Positions 19,938-29,727 of a stretch of DNA of 64,000 nt are shown here, piece by piece. Both the position numbers and the translations under genes were made by a program. The stretch covers positions 341,035 through 405,034 of the forward strand of contig NZ_JAOAOQ010000001.1 of NCBI RefSeq assembly GCF_030398385.1, in the 5' to 3' direction. This stretch comes from Aquibium sp. ELW1220 (GTDB lineage: Bacteria; Pseudomonadota; Alphaproteobacteria; Rhizobiales; Rhizobiaceae). Position 1 is the first letter of the stretch. Every line of letters begins with the position of its first letter. The notes under the pieces are model-generated. The model saw only the letters and a list, made by a program, of their open reading frames with translations, had not been told where the DNA came from and ran no database searches.

Positions 19938-20966
19938 TCAGCGCGCCGGCCAGCGCCGCCCGCGCGTCTCGACGCCGAAGCGGGCTGGCGTGCGGGCGAA
20001 GGCCGCCAGCCCGGTCAGCGCCGCCAGCGGATGGGTGATGACGTAGATCGGGATCGCCTTCATCAGGGCGCTGTGCGGCGCCTTGTCCTCGAAGGCTGCG
20101 CGGAAGCGCGGATGCTTCAGCGCCTCGACGATCTTCTGGGCGATGCCGCCGGTGAGATAGACGCCGCCGCGGCTCATGAATACCAGCGCCAGGTCGCCGG
20201 CGATGCGCCCGAGGCAGGTCACGAACATTTCCAGCGCCTCGACGGCGGTGGCGTCGCTGCCGGCGAGCCCGGCGGTGGTAATCTCGGCCGGCGTGGTGAA
20301 GGGGGCGTCCTTGGCGTCCGCCTTGGCGATGGCGCGATAGACGTTGACCAGGCCGCGGCCGCACAGCAGCTGCTCGCCCGAGATCCGCCCCTCGATCCGC
20401 TCCAGATGCGGGAAGACGTCGAAATCGCGCGGCGTGCGGGGACCCATGTCCATGTGGCCGCCCTCGCCGGGAACCGGAATCCAGGTGCGGCAGGCGTGGA
20501 TCAGCCCGGCCACGCCGAGGCCGGTGCCGGGGCCGAGCACGACGCGGCTGGCGTCCGGCTCGGCTTCGCCGGCGCCGATCTTGACCATGTGCTCCTCGCC
20601 CAGCGCCACCACGGCCAGCGCCTGGGCCTCGAAATCGTTGAGGAGCACGATGTCCTCGAGCCCCAGCGACTTGCGCATCTCCAGCGGCCGCACCACCCAG
20701 TCGCAATTGGTCAGGTCGACCTCGTCGCCGTCGATCGGCCCGGCGACGGCCAGAACCGCGGAACGGGGCATGATCGAGGTGCGGTCCAGGATCGACGCCT
20801 GGATCGCCTCGTCGATGTTGGCGAAGTCCGCCGTCTGGACGATCGGGAATTCCTTCGGTTCGGCATAGGAATCGACCAGCAGCGCGAAGCGCGCGTTGGT
20901 TCCGCCGATGTCGCCGATCAGCACCGGGAACTTCAGCACTTGGGTCGTCTCGATCGACTGGGCCAT
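19938..20966 (-). CDS. glk: Glucokinase
   Basis: A 342-residue Glk-type (ROK-unrelated) glucokinase that phosphorylates glucose with ATP in the cytosol. The phosphate-1 motif [15 protein letters not shown] is at residues 16-30, with [15 protein letters not shown] and LLNDFEAQA, and the nucleotide motif [12 protein letters not shown]. The catalytic Asp lies in the [13 protein letters not shown] region, as in E. coli Glk. It starts 7 bp after the stop of mgsA, so the two are co-transcribed. The rhizobial gene order mgsA-glk-ABC exporter-dapB is familiar. Confidence 0.95.
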   Translation of the reverse strand: MAQSIETTQVLKFPVLIGDIGGTNARFALLVDSYAEPKEFPIVQTADFANIDEAIQASILDRTSIMPRSAVLAVAGPIDGDEVDLTNCDWVVRPLEMRKSLGLEDIVLLNDFEAQALAVVALGEEHMVKIGAGEAEPDASRVVLGPGTGLGVAGLIHACRTWIPVPGEGGHMDMGPRTPRDFDVFPHLERIEGRISGEQLLCGRGLVNVYRAIAKADAKDAPFTTPAEITTAGLAGSDATAVEALEMFVTCLGRIAGDLALVFMSRGGVYLTGGIAQKIVEALKHPRFRAAFEDKAPHSALMKAIPIYVITHPLAALTGLAAFARTPARFGVETRGRRWPAR

Positions 20967-20973
20967 CTCGTCT

Positions 20974-21393
20974 TCAACCGTTCTGCGCCGGAGCGCTGGC
21001 TCCGGTCCGCCTGAGAGTGTTTGTCGCCGACAGAACGATCTCGGCCGTCGCCCGGTTCAGCGCCATGGGGATATCATAGACCGTGGCCAGCCGCATCAGC
21101 GCCTTTACGTCGACGTCGTGCGGCAGCGGGGTGAGCGGATCGACGAAGAAGACCAGCACGTCGATGCGGCCTTCCGCGATCAGCGCGCCGATCTGCTGGT
21201 CGCCGCCGAGCGGGCCGCTCTTCATCCGGGTCACCGTCAGCGCCGGGCAGGCCTCGACGATCCGGCCGCCGGTCGTGCCGGTCGCCACGAGATCGCAGCC
21301 GGACAGGAAGCCCTCATGCGACCGCACGAAGGAGACGAGGTCGTCCTTCTTCTGGTCGTGCGCGATCAGCGCAAGACGCAATCTCTCCGCCAC
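20974..21393 (-). CDS. mgsA: Methylglyoxal synthase
   Basis: 139 residues; converts dihydroxyacetone phosphate to methylglyoxal and phosphate, a bypass that relieves sugar-phosphate stress. The signature GTTGGRI (phosphate binding), [16 protein letters not shown] and the catalytic Asp in [18 protein letters not shown] are present. The frame starts with GTG at 21393, with an AGGA Shine-Dalgarno about 10 nt upstream. It heads the mgsA-glk unit. A LacI-type operator candidate is 38-51 bp upstream of the start. Confidence 0.95.
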   Translation of the reverse strand: MAERLRLALIAHDQKKDDLVSFVRSHEGFLSGCDLVATGTTGGRIVEACPALTVTRMKSGPLGGDQQIGALIAEGRIDVLVFFVDPLTPLPHDVDVKALMRLATVYDIPMALNRATAEIVLSATNTLRRTGASAPAQNG

Positions 21394-21430
21394 GGCGTTC
21401 TCGTCCTCTCCGGCTCTGGCTGCAGCGCAC

Positions 21431-21444
21431 CTAAACCGATTTAG
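21431..21444. promoter_or_regulatory. Operator-like imperfect palindrome upstream of mgsA
   Basis: CTAAACCGATTTAG is a 14-bp dyad with six of seven pairs matching and a central CpG, the form typical of LacI-family operators. It sits 38-51 bp upstream of the mgsA GTG start, where a promoter would be. No LacI regulator gene is seen in the window, so the binding protein is unknown. Confidence 0.4.
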
Positions 21445-21473
21445 CGTCGCTTTGCAACGAAGCAGCCGGGTCA

Positions 21474-21497
21474 GGCGCCGGCGCCGGCGCCGGCGCG
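21474..21497. repeat. GGCGCC hexanucleotide microrepeat
   Basis: Three perfect and one imperfect tandem GGCGCC unit lie between mepA and mgsA, only 11 bp past the mepA stop. The tract can fold, and is prone to slippage. It may act as a transcription barrier after mepA; no T-run follows. Confidence 0.6.
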
Positions 21498-21507
21498 GCG
21501 CAGCCGG

Positions 21508-22536
21508 TCAGGGCTGCGGACGCGGGGTCGGAATGGGAATGTCGCCGGCCGGCACGGGTGGAACTGCGCTGGCTGCGACCGTGACGGACACGCTTGCCAC
21601 CGCAGCACGGCCGGAACCGTCGACCGTCACGGCAGCCTCCGACACCGGCGCGGGCGCCTTCAGCACGGCGCGGCAGGCGGCGGGCAGCGCCGCGAGCGTC
21701 ATGATGTCCCTTGCCTTCGGCGCGTCGGGATTCTTGTTCGGCCGCCACGGCTCCTCGGTGAACCACCAGGCCAGCGACTTGTCGCAGCCGTCGCTTGCGG
21801 GAACAGCCTGCTGCCCCTTGCAGCCGACCGATCCCGGCTGGCAGCCGATGCGGACATGGAAATGCGAATCATGGCCCCAGAACGGCCGCACCTTGCGCAG
21901 CCACGTCCGGTCGCCCTTCACCGTGTCGCAGAGCTTCTTCTTGATGCCGGGGTGCACCAGGATTCGCTCGACCTCGCCATAGCTCGCCGCCCGCTTCAGC
22001 ACCGCCACGTGCGCCGGGGTCCAGACCTTGTCGTCGACGAGGAGCGTGCCGTCCTTGATCATCGAACGCGAACCGATCGTCTCGCGCTCCTGCTCTGACA
22101 GGCGCCGGTCGGGCATCGGCGTGAACCAGATGTCGGCGTCGAGGCCGATCTGGTGCGAGGCGTGGCCGGTCAGCATCGGCCCGCCGCGCGGTTGCGAGAT
22201 GTCGCCGACGAGCAGGCCGTTCCAGCCGTCCTTCGCCGCCTCGCGCGAGAAGCGCTCGAGCAGCGTGATCATCGCGGGGTGTCCCCAGCGGCGGTTGCGC
22301 GACAGGCGCATGGCCTGCCAGTTCGGGCCGTCGACGGCGATCGCCATGCCGCCGGCGAAACAGCCCTTGGAATAGAAGCCGAAGGATTCGGGCGCCGTGG
22401 CCGCCGGCAGCTTCTGGGAGCCGAACAGCGTCTTGGCCAGCGGTTCGGCTGCGGTGGCCGGTCCGGGCGAAAGCATTGCGCCGGCCAGTGCAGCCGCAAG
22501 CGCCGCGACACGCGTCAGGTAAGCCGTCTGTCTCAT
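21508..22536 (-). CDS. mepA: Penicillin-insensitive murein endopeptidase
   Basis: A periplasmic LAS-family metallopeptidase that cuts D-Ala-meso-DAP cross-links in peptidoglycan. Residues 1-30 form a signal peptide (YLTRVAALAAALAGAMLSPGPATAA). The zinc ligands are visible in MLTGHASHQIGLDADIW and in WGHDSHFHVRIGC; LVGDISQPRGG precedes them. The C-terminal tail is Ala/Val/Pro-rich (PIPTPRPQP). The start at 22536 was preferred over in-frame Mets at 22566 and 22605 because it places the signal peptide at the N-terminus and has GGAGA about 10 nt upstream. With it the protein is 342 residues. Confidence 0.92.
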   Translation of the reverse strand: MRQTAYLTRVAALAAALAGAMLSPGPATAAEPLAKTLFGSQKLPAATAPESFGFYSKGCFAGGMAIAVDGPNWQAMRLSRNRRWGHPAMITLLERFSREAAKDGWNGLLVGDISQPRGGPMLTGHASHQIGLDADIWFTPMPDRRLSEQERETIGSRSMIKDGTLLVDDKVWTPAHVAVLKRAASYGEVERILVHPGIKKKLCDTVKGDRTWLRKVRPFWGHDSHFHVRIGCQPGSVGCKGQQAVPASDGCDKSLAWWFTEEPWRPNKNPDAPKARDIMTLAALPAACRAVLKAPAPVSEAAVTVDGSGRAAVASVSVTVAASAVPPVPAGDIPIPTPRPQP

Positions 22537-22663
22537 CGCCGGACGATCTCCGCCGTTGGTGGCCATTTCGAGACCGCGTCGGCTCGTCGCCGCCGGTTTC
22601 TCCATGGCCGCAGCCTGTGGCGCTCCGGTTACCGAAACCTTAACCGGACCGTTCGAATGCGAA

Positions 22664-23575
22664 TCATAGCAGTTTTCGCCGCGTCGTCCGAACCTCGTCC
22701 GCTTCGCCGCGCCAGTCGTCCTCCCGCCACATCCGGGTAAGCGCCGTCTCGAAATCGGGATAGCCGAAGTCGAAGCCGGTCTGGCGGATCTTCGCGTTGG
22801 AGACGCGCTTGTTCTCGCCCCAAAAGGACAGCGCCATCGGCGACAGCGCCGCGTCCTCGAAGGCCACCTCCGGCGGCGGCTCGACGCCCATCAGGCCCGC
22901 CGCATAGGTGATGACGTCCTGCGGCGGGCAGGGGCGGTCGTCGGTGACGTTGAAGACGCCGCCGAGCCAGCGCTGGCCGAGATGATCGAGCGCCGCCGCG
23001 ATGTCGGCGACATGGATGCGGTTGAATACCTGGCCCTCGCGGATGACGCGCTTCGCCGTGCCGCCGGCAAGGTTCACGAGCGCATTGCGGCCCGGGCCGT
23101 AGATGCCGGAGAGCCGCAGCACGGCCACCGGGACGCCGCGCTGGCGACCGAGATCGAGCCAGCCGGTCTCCGCCGTCAGCCGCTCGGTGGAGCGCTGCGC
23201 GCTCGGGCGGCATTCGCTGTCCTCGCTCACCCAGGCGCCGTCATGGTCGCCATAGACGCCGACGGTCGAGAGGTAGCCGATCCATTCGAGCGCCGGCATG
23301 GCGGAGCGGATCGCGTCCCGCGACGCGGCCAGAACGGGGTCCGCGCCGTTCTGCGGGCCGGCCGAGACGACGAGATGCGTGGTTTCGGCGAGAAGCGCCT
23401 GCGCCTCGGGCGAGAGCGCCGCGCCGTCGAAGAGCACCGGCCGCATGCCGAAGCTGGACAGCGCCCCCAGCTTGTCGGCCGAGCGGGTGGTGCCCGCGAT
23501 CCATTCGGCCCTGCCGGCCATGCGCCTCGCGAAGGCGCGGCCGGAATAGCCGGCGCCGAAGATGAAGATCCTCAT
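22664..23575 (-). CDS. NAD(P)-dependent epimerase/dehydratase-like SDR
   Basis: A 303-residue extended-SDR-like protein. The Rossmann glycine motif is [13 protein letters not shown] at residues 4-16. It has [12 protein letters not shown] (catalytic Ser/Tyr region) and [14 protein letters not shown]. Related proteins are annotated as NAD-dependent epimerases or SDR family oxidoreductases near queG in rhizobia; the substrate is unknown. The ATG at 23575 overlaps the queG stop (ATGA), so it is translated from the queG message. A basic C-terminus ([10 protein letters not shown]) ends the protein. Confidence 0.85.
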   Translation of the reverse strand: MRIFIFGAGYSGRAFARRMAGRAEWIAGTTRSADKLGALSSFGMRPVLFDGAALSPEAQALLAETTHLVVSAGPQNGADPVLAASRDAIRSAMPALEWIGYLSTVGVYGDHDGAWVSEDSECRPSAQRSTERLTAETGWLDLGRQRGVPVAVLRLSGIYGPGRNALVNLAGGTAKRVIREGQVFNRIHVADIAAALDHLGQRWLGGVFNVTDDRPCPPQDVITYAAGLMGVEPPPEVAFEDAALSPMALSFWGENKRVSNAKIRQTGFDFGYPDFETALTRMWREDDWRGEADEVRTTRRKLL

Positions 23576-24738
23576 GCGGTGACGTCCTCGTGCTGTTCGA
23601 TGATCCCGAGCGCTGCGCGCCATTCGTCGGCGGTTTCCCGGTCGGCGCCGTGTGCGGCGTGCAGGCGGCGGAGCTCGTTTGGATGAACGAGACGCGCCGC
23701 CGCCCAGATCGCGGCGCCGCGCACCAGCGGCGAGGGGTCGCAGACGAGGTCCGCGCAGCGCCGGCCGAGCGAGGCATCGCCGGAGTTTCCCGCAGCGATC
23801 AGCACATTGCGGATGAAGCGGTCGCGGCCGATCCGCTTGATCGGCGAGCCGGAGAAGGTGGCGCGGAAGCCCGCGTCGTCGAGATCGAGCAGGTCGGCCA
23901 GAGGCGGCGCGCGGCGGTCGTCGCGCGCGGCGAGCTTCGCCTCCGAGGCGGTGCGGGCGAACTTGTTCCACGGACAGGCGGCCAGGCAGTCGTCGCAGCC
24001 ATAGATGCGGTTGCCGATCTTCTCGCGGAACGCGCGCGGGATCGGTCCCTTGTGCTCGATCGTCAGGTAGGAGATGCAGCGTCGCGCGTCGAGCTGGTAG
24101 GGCGCGGGGAAGGCATCGGTCGGGCAGATGTCGAGGCAGGCACGGCACGAGCCGCAATGGTCCTGCTCGGGCTCGTCGGGGTCGAGTTCGGCGGTGGTGA
24201 AGATCGAGCCGAGGAACAGCCAGGAGCCGAAGTCGCGGCTGACGAGATTGGTATGCTTGCCCTGCCAGCCGAGGCCGGCGGCGGCGGCCAGCGGCTTCTC
24301 CATCACCGGGGCGGTGTCGACGAACACCTTGACGTCGGCGCCGGTGCGGGCCGCGAACTGACCTGCGGCAATCTTCAGCCGGCCCTTCATGACGTCGTGA
24401 TAGTCGCGGTTCTGCGCATAGACCGAGATCGCCGCGCGGGAGCGATGCTGAAGCACCGCGAGCGGGTCGTGCTCCGGCCCGTAGTTCATGCCGAGCATGA
24501 CCACGCTGCGCACCTCGCTCCAGAGCCGACTCGGCGATGCCCGCCGCTCCATGGTTTCGGGGATCCAGTCCATCGTGCCGTGGCGCCCCTGACGGACGAA
24601 TTCGGCCAGCCGCGCCGCCGCCTGCGGTGCGGCGTCCGGCCGCGTCACCCGCAGCACGTCGAAGCCGGCGGCACGGGCGGCCGCGTCGAGGAAGGCCCGC
24701 AGCCGGCTCCTGTCGGGCCGTGCGGCGGCGCCGCTCAT
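23572..24738 (-). CDS. queG: Epoxyqueuosine reductase
   Basis: A 388-residue cobalamin- and Fe-S-dependent enzyme that performs the last step of queuosine synthesis on tRNA. Two 4Fe-4S clusters are encoded by [17 protein letters not shown] and by the [13 protein letters not shown] region. The N-terminal part has [10 protein letters not shown] and [24 protein letters not shown], typical of QueG. C-terminal HEAT-like sequence ([17 protein letters not shown]) matches the family. The start at 24738 overlaps the last base of the preceding gene's stop (TGATG), so the GST-like gene, queG and the epimerase form a coupled operon. Confidence 0.97.
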   Translation of the reverse strand: MSGAAARPDRSRLRAFLDAAARAAGFDVLRVTRPDAAPQAAARLAEFVRQGRHGTMDWIPETMERRASPSRLWSEVRSVVMLGMNYGPEHDPLAVLQHRSRAAISVYAQNRDYHDVMKGRLKIAAGQFAARTGADVKVFVDTAPVMEKPLAAAAGLGWQGKHTNLVSRDFGSWLFLGSIFTTAELDPDEPEQDHCGSCRACLDICPTDAFPAPYQLDARRCISYLTIEHKGPIPRAFREKIGNRIYGCDDCLAACPWNKFARTASEAKLAARDDRRAPPLADLLDLDDAGFRATFSGSPIKRIGRDRFIRNVLIAAGNSGDASLGRRCADLVCDPSPLVRGAAIWAAARLVHPNELRRLHAAHGADRETADEWRAALGIIEQHEDVTA

Positions 24739-25430
24739 CAGAAGTCGAGATCCGCGTAGTGCGACACCGGCGGCAGCCCCGACATCCGGTCGGCCAGCAG
24801 CGGCCGGAACGACGGCCGCGACTTGACGCGGACATACCAGTCGCGCGCCGCCGGATAGTCGCTCCAGTCGATCTCGCCGAGATAGTCGAGCACGGACAGC
24901 GAACTGGCCGCCGCGAGATCGGCATAGCTGATCGTGTCGCCCGCCAGCCAGTCGCGCGTGCCGGCCAGCCAGTTGGTGTATTTCATGTGCGGCTTCAGGT
25001 TGGCGCGCGCGACGCGGATCGCCTGCGCGTCCGGCGAGCCGCCGCCCTGCTCGCGCGGCATCAGCGGCTTGAAGGCGCGCTCGCGGGCGAGGTGCTTCGT
25101 CACCTCCGCTTCGGTCTTGCCGAGATACCAGTCCACCAGCCGGCGGGCTTCGGCGCGCGCGAAGGGGTTCTCGGCGAACAGCCGCCGCTCGCGCTTGATG
25201 GCGCCGCGCGTCTCGTCGATGTATTCGGCGATGACGGTCGCGCCGACGATCGCCGCATCGCCCTCGGCCAGCAGCACGGGCAGGCTTCCGGCCGGGTTCA
25301 GCGCCAGGAACTCCTTGCGCCGGACCCATGGCTTTTCCTCGATCAGGGCCAGTTCCTCCCCATACTCGCCGAAGGCGAGGCGGACGAACCGGCAGGAGGC
25401 GTCGAGCGGATGATGGAACAAAGTCAGCAT
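24738..25430 (-). CDS. fzlA: Glutathione S-transferase-like protein, FzlA type
   Basis: 230 residues: a thioredoxin-like N-terminal domain ([42 protein letters not shown]) and an all-helical C-terminal domain ([24 protein letters not shown]). This matches the FzlA branch of GST-like proteins, known in Caulobacter as an FtsZ-binding factor needed for constriction and lacking GST activity. Linkage to queG also fits. The assignment to FzlA rather than a generic GST is by recognition. The ATG at 25430 is preferred because homologues begin MLTLFHHP; an upstream ATG at 25448 would add six residues. Confidence 0.75.
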   Translation of the reverse strand: MLTLFHHPLDASCRFVRLAFGEYGEELALIEEKPWVRRKEFLALNPAGSLPVLLAEGDAAIVGATVIAEYIDETRGAIKRERRLFAENPFARAEARRLVDWYLGKTEAEVTKHLARERAFKPLMPREQGGGSPDAQAIRVARANLKPHMKYTNWLAGTRDWLAGDTISYADLAAASSLSVLDYLGEIDWSDYPAARDWYVRVKSRPSFRPLLADRMSGLPPVSHYADLDF

Positions 25431-25600
25431 GGGGCGGACTGAATACAACCCTGTGGCGTTTTCGCGGCTGCGGCGCTATGAGCGGCCGACGCTCCGAAGC
25501 GTCCCGCAGCCCGGTCGCGAACATGGCCCGTGCTATAGGGGCATGCGGGCATCATGACAAGCAAGCCGCGTTTAATCGCCCTCTCGAACGGAACTGCCGA

Positions 25601-26407
25601 ATGGACAGCCAGAGCATCGTGGAAGCCCTCCTTCTCGGCTTGCTGGAGGGCCTGACGGAGTTCATCCCGGTCTCCTCGACCGGTCACATCCTGCTCGCCG
25701 GCCATTTCCTCGGCTTCGAATCGGCCGGCAAGGCCTTCGAGGTGCTGATCCAGCTCGGCGCGATCCTCGCCATCCTGACGGTCTATTTCGGCCGGCTCTG
25801 GAACCTCCTGGTGGCGTTTCCGAGCGACGCGCGCACGCGGCGCTTCGTCCTTGGCATCCTGGTTGCCTTCCTGCCCGCCGCGATCATCGGCGCCATGGCG
25901 CACGGCTTCATCAAGGCGGTGCTGTTCGAATCGCCGATGCTGATCTGCGTGATGCTGATCCTGGGCGGAATCATCCTCTTGTGGGTCGACCGCTGGGCGC
26001 TGAAGCCGCGCTATACCGACGTGATGGACTATCCGCTCGGCCTGTGCCTGAAGATCGGCCTGTTCCAGTGCCTGGCGATGATTCCGGGTACCTCGCGCTC
26101 GGGCGCCACCATCGTCGGCGCGCTGCTCATGGGCACCGACAAGCGCTCGGCGGCGGAGTTCTCGTTCTTCCTCGCCATGCCCACCATGGCGGGAGCCTTC
26201 GTCTACGACCTCTACAAGAACCGCGACATCCTCTCGACCGACGACCTGCTGCTCATCGGCGTCGGCTTCGTTGCGTCCTTCGTCGTGGCGGTCTTCGTCG
26301 TCCGTTCGCTGCTCGATTTCGTGTCGAAGCGCGGCTACGCGCTGTTCGGCTGGTGGCGCCTGATCGTCGGCACGGTCGGCCTCGCCGCGCTGATGATCTG
26401 GGGCTGA
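25601..26407 (+). CDS. uppP: Undecaprenyl-diphosphatase
   Basis: A 268-residue polytopic membrane enzyme (BacA family) that dephosphorylates undecaprenyl pyrophosphate, recycling the peptidoglycan lipid carrier. Overproduction is known to give bacitracin resistance. Family signatures: [22 protein letters not shown] (E and S/T/H residues of the active site) near residue 10-31, and [19 protein letters not shown] in the second half. The start at 25601 gives the standard N-terminus MDSQSIVEA. It is convergent with the NDUFA9-like gene, with a palindromic repeat element between them. Confidence 0.97.
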   Translation: MDSQSIVEALLLGLLEGLTEFIPVSSTGHILLAGHFLGFESAGKAFEVLIQLGAILAILTVYFGRLWNLLVAFPSDARTRRFVLGILVAFLPAAIIGAMAHGFIKAVLFESPMLICVMLILGGIILLWVDRWALKPRYTDVMDYPLGLCLKIGLFQCLAMIPGTSRSGATIVGALLMGTDKRSAAEFSFFLAMPTMAGAFVYDLYKNRDILSTDDLLLIGVGFVASFVVAVFVVRSLLDFVSKRGYALFGWWRLIVGTVGLAALMIWG

Positions 26408-26487
26408 GGCGGGAGGGCGTCGAGGCTCGATCGATCCTGCCTTCCCTTCCTTTCGAGCACCAATCGGGAGGGCGCCATATCGATAAG

Positions 26488-26617
26488 CCGTCATCCTCGG
26501 GCTTGTCCCGAGGATCTGCATCGTCCTGAAAAATCTGCGTTTTCAAACCTTTGATGCGCAAAAAAGACCAGCGCGACCGAGCGTGGCAGATCCTCGGGAC
26601 AAGCCCGAGGATGACGG
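26488..26617. repeat. Composite palindromic repeat element, copy 1
   Basis: Two 32-bp arms (26488-26519 and 26586-26617) are perfect inverted copies around a 66-bp AT-richer spacer. Each arm is itself a hairpin, TCCTCGGG-CTTGT-CCCGAGGA, so the element can fold as two small hairpins or one long one. The same arms recur at 30004-30157. It lies between the convergent uppP and NDUFA9-like genes and may act as a bidirectional terminator. Such elements are numerous in rhizobial genomes. Confidence 0.88.
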
Positions 26618-26715
26618 CGCGGGAGCGGCGGCGGCGGTCGGCGGGAGCGGCGGCGACCGGTTCGGACGTCGGATCTACCGGTCTGCACCGCCGCTACGGA
26701 CGCGACGGTTGGCGT

Positions 26716-27693
26716 TCAGTGCGTGACGGTGCCGGTCGAGTACTGCCCGGCGCGGCGGAAGCGCCACAGGTAGGTCGGCAGGATCGCCTCCAGCGATTGC
26801 GGCCGGATGCCGAGGCCCTGCAGCGTGCGGCCGTCGCGGATCGCGGCTTCCGAGACGACGTTGTCGGTGGCGAGCTGCTTCAGCTGGTCGGTGGTCAGCA
26901 GCGGGCTCGGCAGCATCTCGAGCACCGACGCCTGGATGCGCGCCACAGGCCAGGGAACGCTCACCAGCCAGCGCTTGCGCTCGATGACCTCGAGCATCGT
27001 CTCCATGCATTCACGGAAGCTGAGCACCTCCGGGCCGCCCAGATCGTAGCTCTTCCCGCCGGCGATGCTGCCGTCGGCCGCGCGCGCGGCGACTTCCGCC
27101 ACATCGCCGACATAGACCGGCTGGAACTTCGTCGTGCCGCCGCCGATCAGCGGCAGCACGGGTGAGAAGCGCGCCATCTCGGCAAAGCGGTTGAAGAAGG
27201 AATCCTCGGGTCCGAAGATGATCGAGGGACGCAGGATCACCGCGTCCGGCACCGCGTCGAGCACGGCTGCGACGCCGGCGGCCTTGGTGCGGGCGTATTC
27301 GGACTCCGACTGCGCATCCGCGCCGATCGCGCTGATCTGCGTCATCGAGATGCCGTTGGCGCGGCAGACCTCGGCGATCGCCTGGGCGCCGAACGACTGC
27401 ACCGACGAGAAGCGCTGGCGTCCGCCCTCGTGCAGGATGCCGACGCAGTTGATCGCGTAGTCGGCGCCCTCCAGCGCCCGCTCGATCGACCAGCGATAGC
27501 GCAGATTGGCCTGGAGGGGCTGGATCTGGCCGACATTGCCGAGCGGCTGGAGATGGCCGGCAAGGTCGGGACGCCGGCAGGCGACGCGCACGAGATAGCC
27601 GCGCTTGGCCAGCGCCCGCACGATGTGCCGTCCGACGAAGCCCGAGCCTCCGAACACGGTGACCAGCCTGGGCGTGGATGCGATCAGCGCCAT
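26716..27693 (-). CDS. Complex I NDUFA9-like NAD(P)-binding protein
   Basis: A 325-residue atypical SDR. The N-terminal Rossmann motif is VFGGSGFVGRHIVRAL at about 13-28. It has AINCVGILHE and LRPSIIFGPEDSFFNRFA, typical of the complex I NDUFA9 subunit family in alphaproteobacteria, where a role as an accessory subunit or assembly factor of NADH dehydrogenase is proposed. The canonical SDR catalytic YxxxK is represented by YARTKAAG. GAGGAAGG precedes the ATG at 27693. The last 30 residues are hydrophilic. It is convergent with uppP. Confidence 0.9.
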   Translation of the reverse strand: MALIASTPRLVTVFGGSGFVGRHIVRALAKRGYLVRVACRRPDLAGHLQPLGNVGQIQPLQANLRYRWSIERALEGADYAINCVGILHEGGRQRFSSVQSFGAQAIAEVCRANGISMTQISAIGADAQSESEYARTKAAGVAAVLDAVPDAVILRPSIIFGPEDSFFNRFAEMARFSPVLPLIGGGTTKFQPVYVGDVAEVAARAADGSIAGGKSYDLGGPEVLSFRECMETMLEVIERKRWLVSVPWPVARIQASVLEMLPSPLLTTDQLKQLATDNVVSEAAIRDGRTLQGLGIRPQSLEAILPTYLWRFRRAGQYSTGTVTH

Positions 27694-27832
27694 CGAACCT
27701 TCCTCGTCTCAATCTGCCCGGACGGACGCGCCGCGCCGGTGCCTGATGCCTGCGTCCTCATAGTCCGTTTCGCCGCAAAGGCAAAGCGCGGCGAAGGGTC
27801 TCGCAGGTGTCCGCGCGAAGACGCCGCCGGGC

Positions 27833-28024
27833 TCAGCCGGCCTTCGCTGCAGCCATCGCTTCGGACAGGACGGCGCGGTCGCCGATGTGGTTGGCGAGCA
27901 GCAGGATCAGCCGCGCGTTGACCGCATCGCTCTCGGCCTTGCTCAGGCCCTCGTGAAGGGAAAGCAGCTCGGCGTAGAAATCGTCCGGGCGGGGAATGTT
28001 GGGCGTGGTGACGAGCGTGTTCAT
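27833..28024 (-). CDS. DUF2783 small protein
   Basis: A 63-residue protein matching the DUF2783 family by eye (PNIPRPDDFYAELLSLHEGLS, then NARLILLLANHIGD). It is predicted to be helical and cytosolic. It follows the FAD monooxygenase with an 11-bp gap. Such small genes commonly accompany MhpA-like monooxygenases, suggesting a partner or stabilising role (inference). The start at 28024 has GAGG 9 nt upstream; an ATG six bases earlier (28030) is an alternative but sits only 3 nt from the GAGG. Confidence 0.8.
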   Translation of the reverse strand: MNTLVTTPNIPRPDDFYAELLSLHEGLSKAESDAVNARLILLLANHIGDRAVLSEAMAAAKAG

Positions 28025-28035
28025 GTCCATTGTCC

Positions 28036-29646
28036 TCAGCTGCGTCCGGTGGCGCGAACCAGCGCCGCTGCGACGGCGGCCTCGTCGAAGGCGGTCCAGC
28101 GGGCAGCGACGTGCTGGTCGGGCCGGATCAGGTAGACCGCACTGGTGGCGTCGCCGAGGTAGCGCTCGGCGAGCATTCCGCCGGGATCGTCGGCCGCCGA
28201 CAGAGCCAGGCGTTCGACCGCGATGCCGCCGATCTCCAGCCGGTCCGGCGCATCCGCGTCGATCGTCATCAGCCGGAAGCCGCCATTCAGGCTGTCGAGG
28301 AGCCAGCCGTCGCGCACCGGCGCGTCGGCGGCGGGCGTGCCCGGGCGCGTGCGGCCGGGCAGGCCCTCGGCGTCCGGCCCGTTGAGCGGCAGCCCGTCGT
28401 AGGCGCAGGGCACCGACAGACGGCCCGAATTCACCAGCGGGCGGGCGAAGGCGTAGCGCTCGGAAAGGTCGAGCACCGCGTCGCGGAACAGCCGGCTGGT
28501 CTCCGATTTCGGCGTGATGAAGTCGGTCGAGCGCGACGAATTCAGGATGTTCTCGTCGGCGCCGTGAACGCGCTCGGCGTCGTAGCTGTCGAGCAGGCTC
28601 GCGGGCGCGGCGCCGTCGATGACGAGCTTCAGCTTCCAGGCGAGGTTGTCGGTGTCCTGGATGCCCGAATTCGCACCGCGCGCGCCGAAGGGCGAGACCT
28701 GGTGCGCCGAATCGCCGGCAAATAGCACGTGCCCATGGCGGAAACGCTCCATGCGCCGGCACTGGAAGGTGTAGATCGACACCCATTCGAGCTCGAAGGC
28801 GACGTCCTCGCCGAGCATCGCCTTCAGCCGGGGGATCACGTTCTCCGGCTTCTTCTCCACGTCCTTGTCGATGTTCCAGCCAAGCTGGAGATCGATGCGC
28901 CAGACGCCGTCCGGCTGCTTGTGCAGCAGCGCCGACTGGCCCTTGTTGAAGGGCGGATCGAACCAGAACCAGCGCTCGGTGGGAAAATCAGCCTCCATGA
29001 CGACGTCGGCGATGAGGAAGTTGTCCTCGAAGACGCGCCCGACGAAGTCGAGGCCGAGCATCGCCCGGATCGGCGAATTGGCGCCGTCGCAGGCGACGAG
29101 CCAGTCCGCGGCGAGCCGGTAGGGACCGTCGGGCGTCTCGACCGAGAGCGTCACGCCGTCGCCCCTGCTGTCCACCGCCGTCACGCGGCTGCCACCGCGG
29201 ATCTCGATCGGCTTGCCCTGCGCGGCGAGGTCCAACACCCGGTCCACGAGATACTTCTCGAAATGATATTGCTGCAGGTTGATGAAGGCCGGCCGCCTGT
29301 GCCCCGCCTCGGGCAGCAGGTTGAAGCCGTAGACCTGCCGGTCACCGAAGAACACCTTGCCGAGGTTCCAGGTCACGCCCTTGTCGACGAGGCCCGGATC
29401 GACGCCGAGCCGGTCGAGGATTTCCAGCGTGCGCTTGGAAAAGCAGATGGCGCGCGAGCCGAAGGAGACCTTGTCGTTGTCGTCCAGCACGACGACCGGC
29501 ACGTCCTTCATGGCGAGGTCGATGGCGGCGCAGAGCCCGACGGGGCCGGCGCCGACGACCACGACAGGATGGCGCACCGGCTGGGCCGCGTCCTGGTCGG
29601 GCGAGCGACTGTAGGGATAGAGCGGCGTCTCGAAGATGCGGGTCAT
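28036..29646 (-). CDS. FAD-dependent aromatic monooxygenase (MhpA-like)
   Basis: A 536-residue group A flavoprotein hydroxylase of the MhpA/PheA-TfdB type. The dinucleotide motif VVVVGAGPVGLCAAIDLA is near residues 26-43; the DG motif is in WLVACDGANSPIRAMLGL, and the GD motif in VLFAGDSAHQVSPFGARGANSGIQD. A thioredoxin-like C-terminal domain follows. The ATG at 29646 has AGGA 8 nt upstream; a longer frame to 29739 is Arg-rich and unlikely. It shares direction with DUF2783, a metallo-beta-lactamase-fold gene and hmgA, suggesting hydroxylation of a phenolic acid feeding the homogentisate route. The exact substrate is inferred, not shown. Confidence 0.88.
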   Translation of the reverse strand: MTRIFETPLYPYSRSPDQDAAQPVRHPVVVVGAGPVGLCAAIDLAMKDVPVVVLDDNDKVSFGSRAICFSKRTLEILDRLGVDPGLVDKGVTWNLGKVFFGDRQVYGFNLLPEAGHRRPAFINLQQYHFEKYLVDRVLDLAAQGKPIEIRGGSRVTAVDSRGDGVTLSVETPDGPYRLAADWLVACDGANSPIRAMLGLDFVGRVFEDNFLIADVVMEADFPTERWFWFDPPFNKGQSALLHKQPDGVWRIDLQLGWNIDKDVEKKPENVIPRLKAMLGEDVAFELEWVSIYTFQCRRMERFRHGHVLFAGDSAHQVSPFGARGANSGIQDTDNLAWKLKLVIDGAAPASLLDSYDAERVHGADENILNSSRSTDFITPKSETSRLFRDAVLDLSERYAFARPLVNSGRLSVPCAYDGLPLNGPDAEGLPGRTRPGTPAADAPVRDGWLLDSLNGGFRLMTIDADAPDRLEIGGIAVERLALSAADDPGGMLAERYLGDATSAVYLIRPDQHVAARWTAFDEAAVAAALVRATGRS

Positions 29647-29727
29647 GGAAAGCGTCCTGGCTGGAGGGCGGCGGATTTGTCGACCGGTCCCGATTGGCTT
29701 AGACTGCGCGGAAACGGGGTGTCCGCC

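Noticed and set aside
18023..20038. A 671-residue plus-strand frame across the ABC exporter gene
   Set aside because: Antisense shadow of the exporter, which has all ABC motifs on the minus strand.
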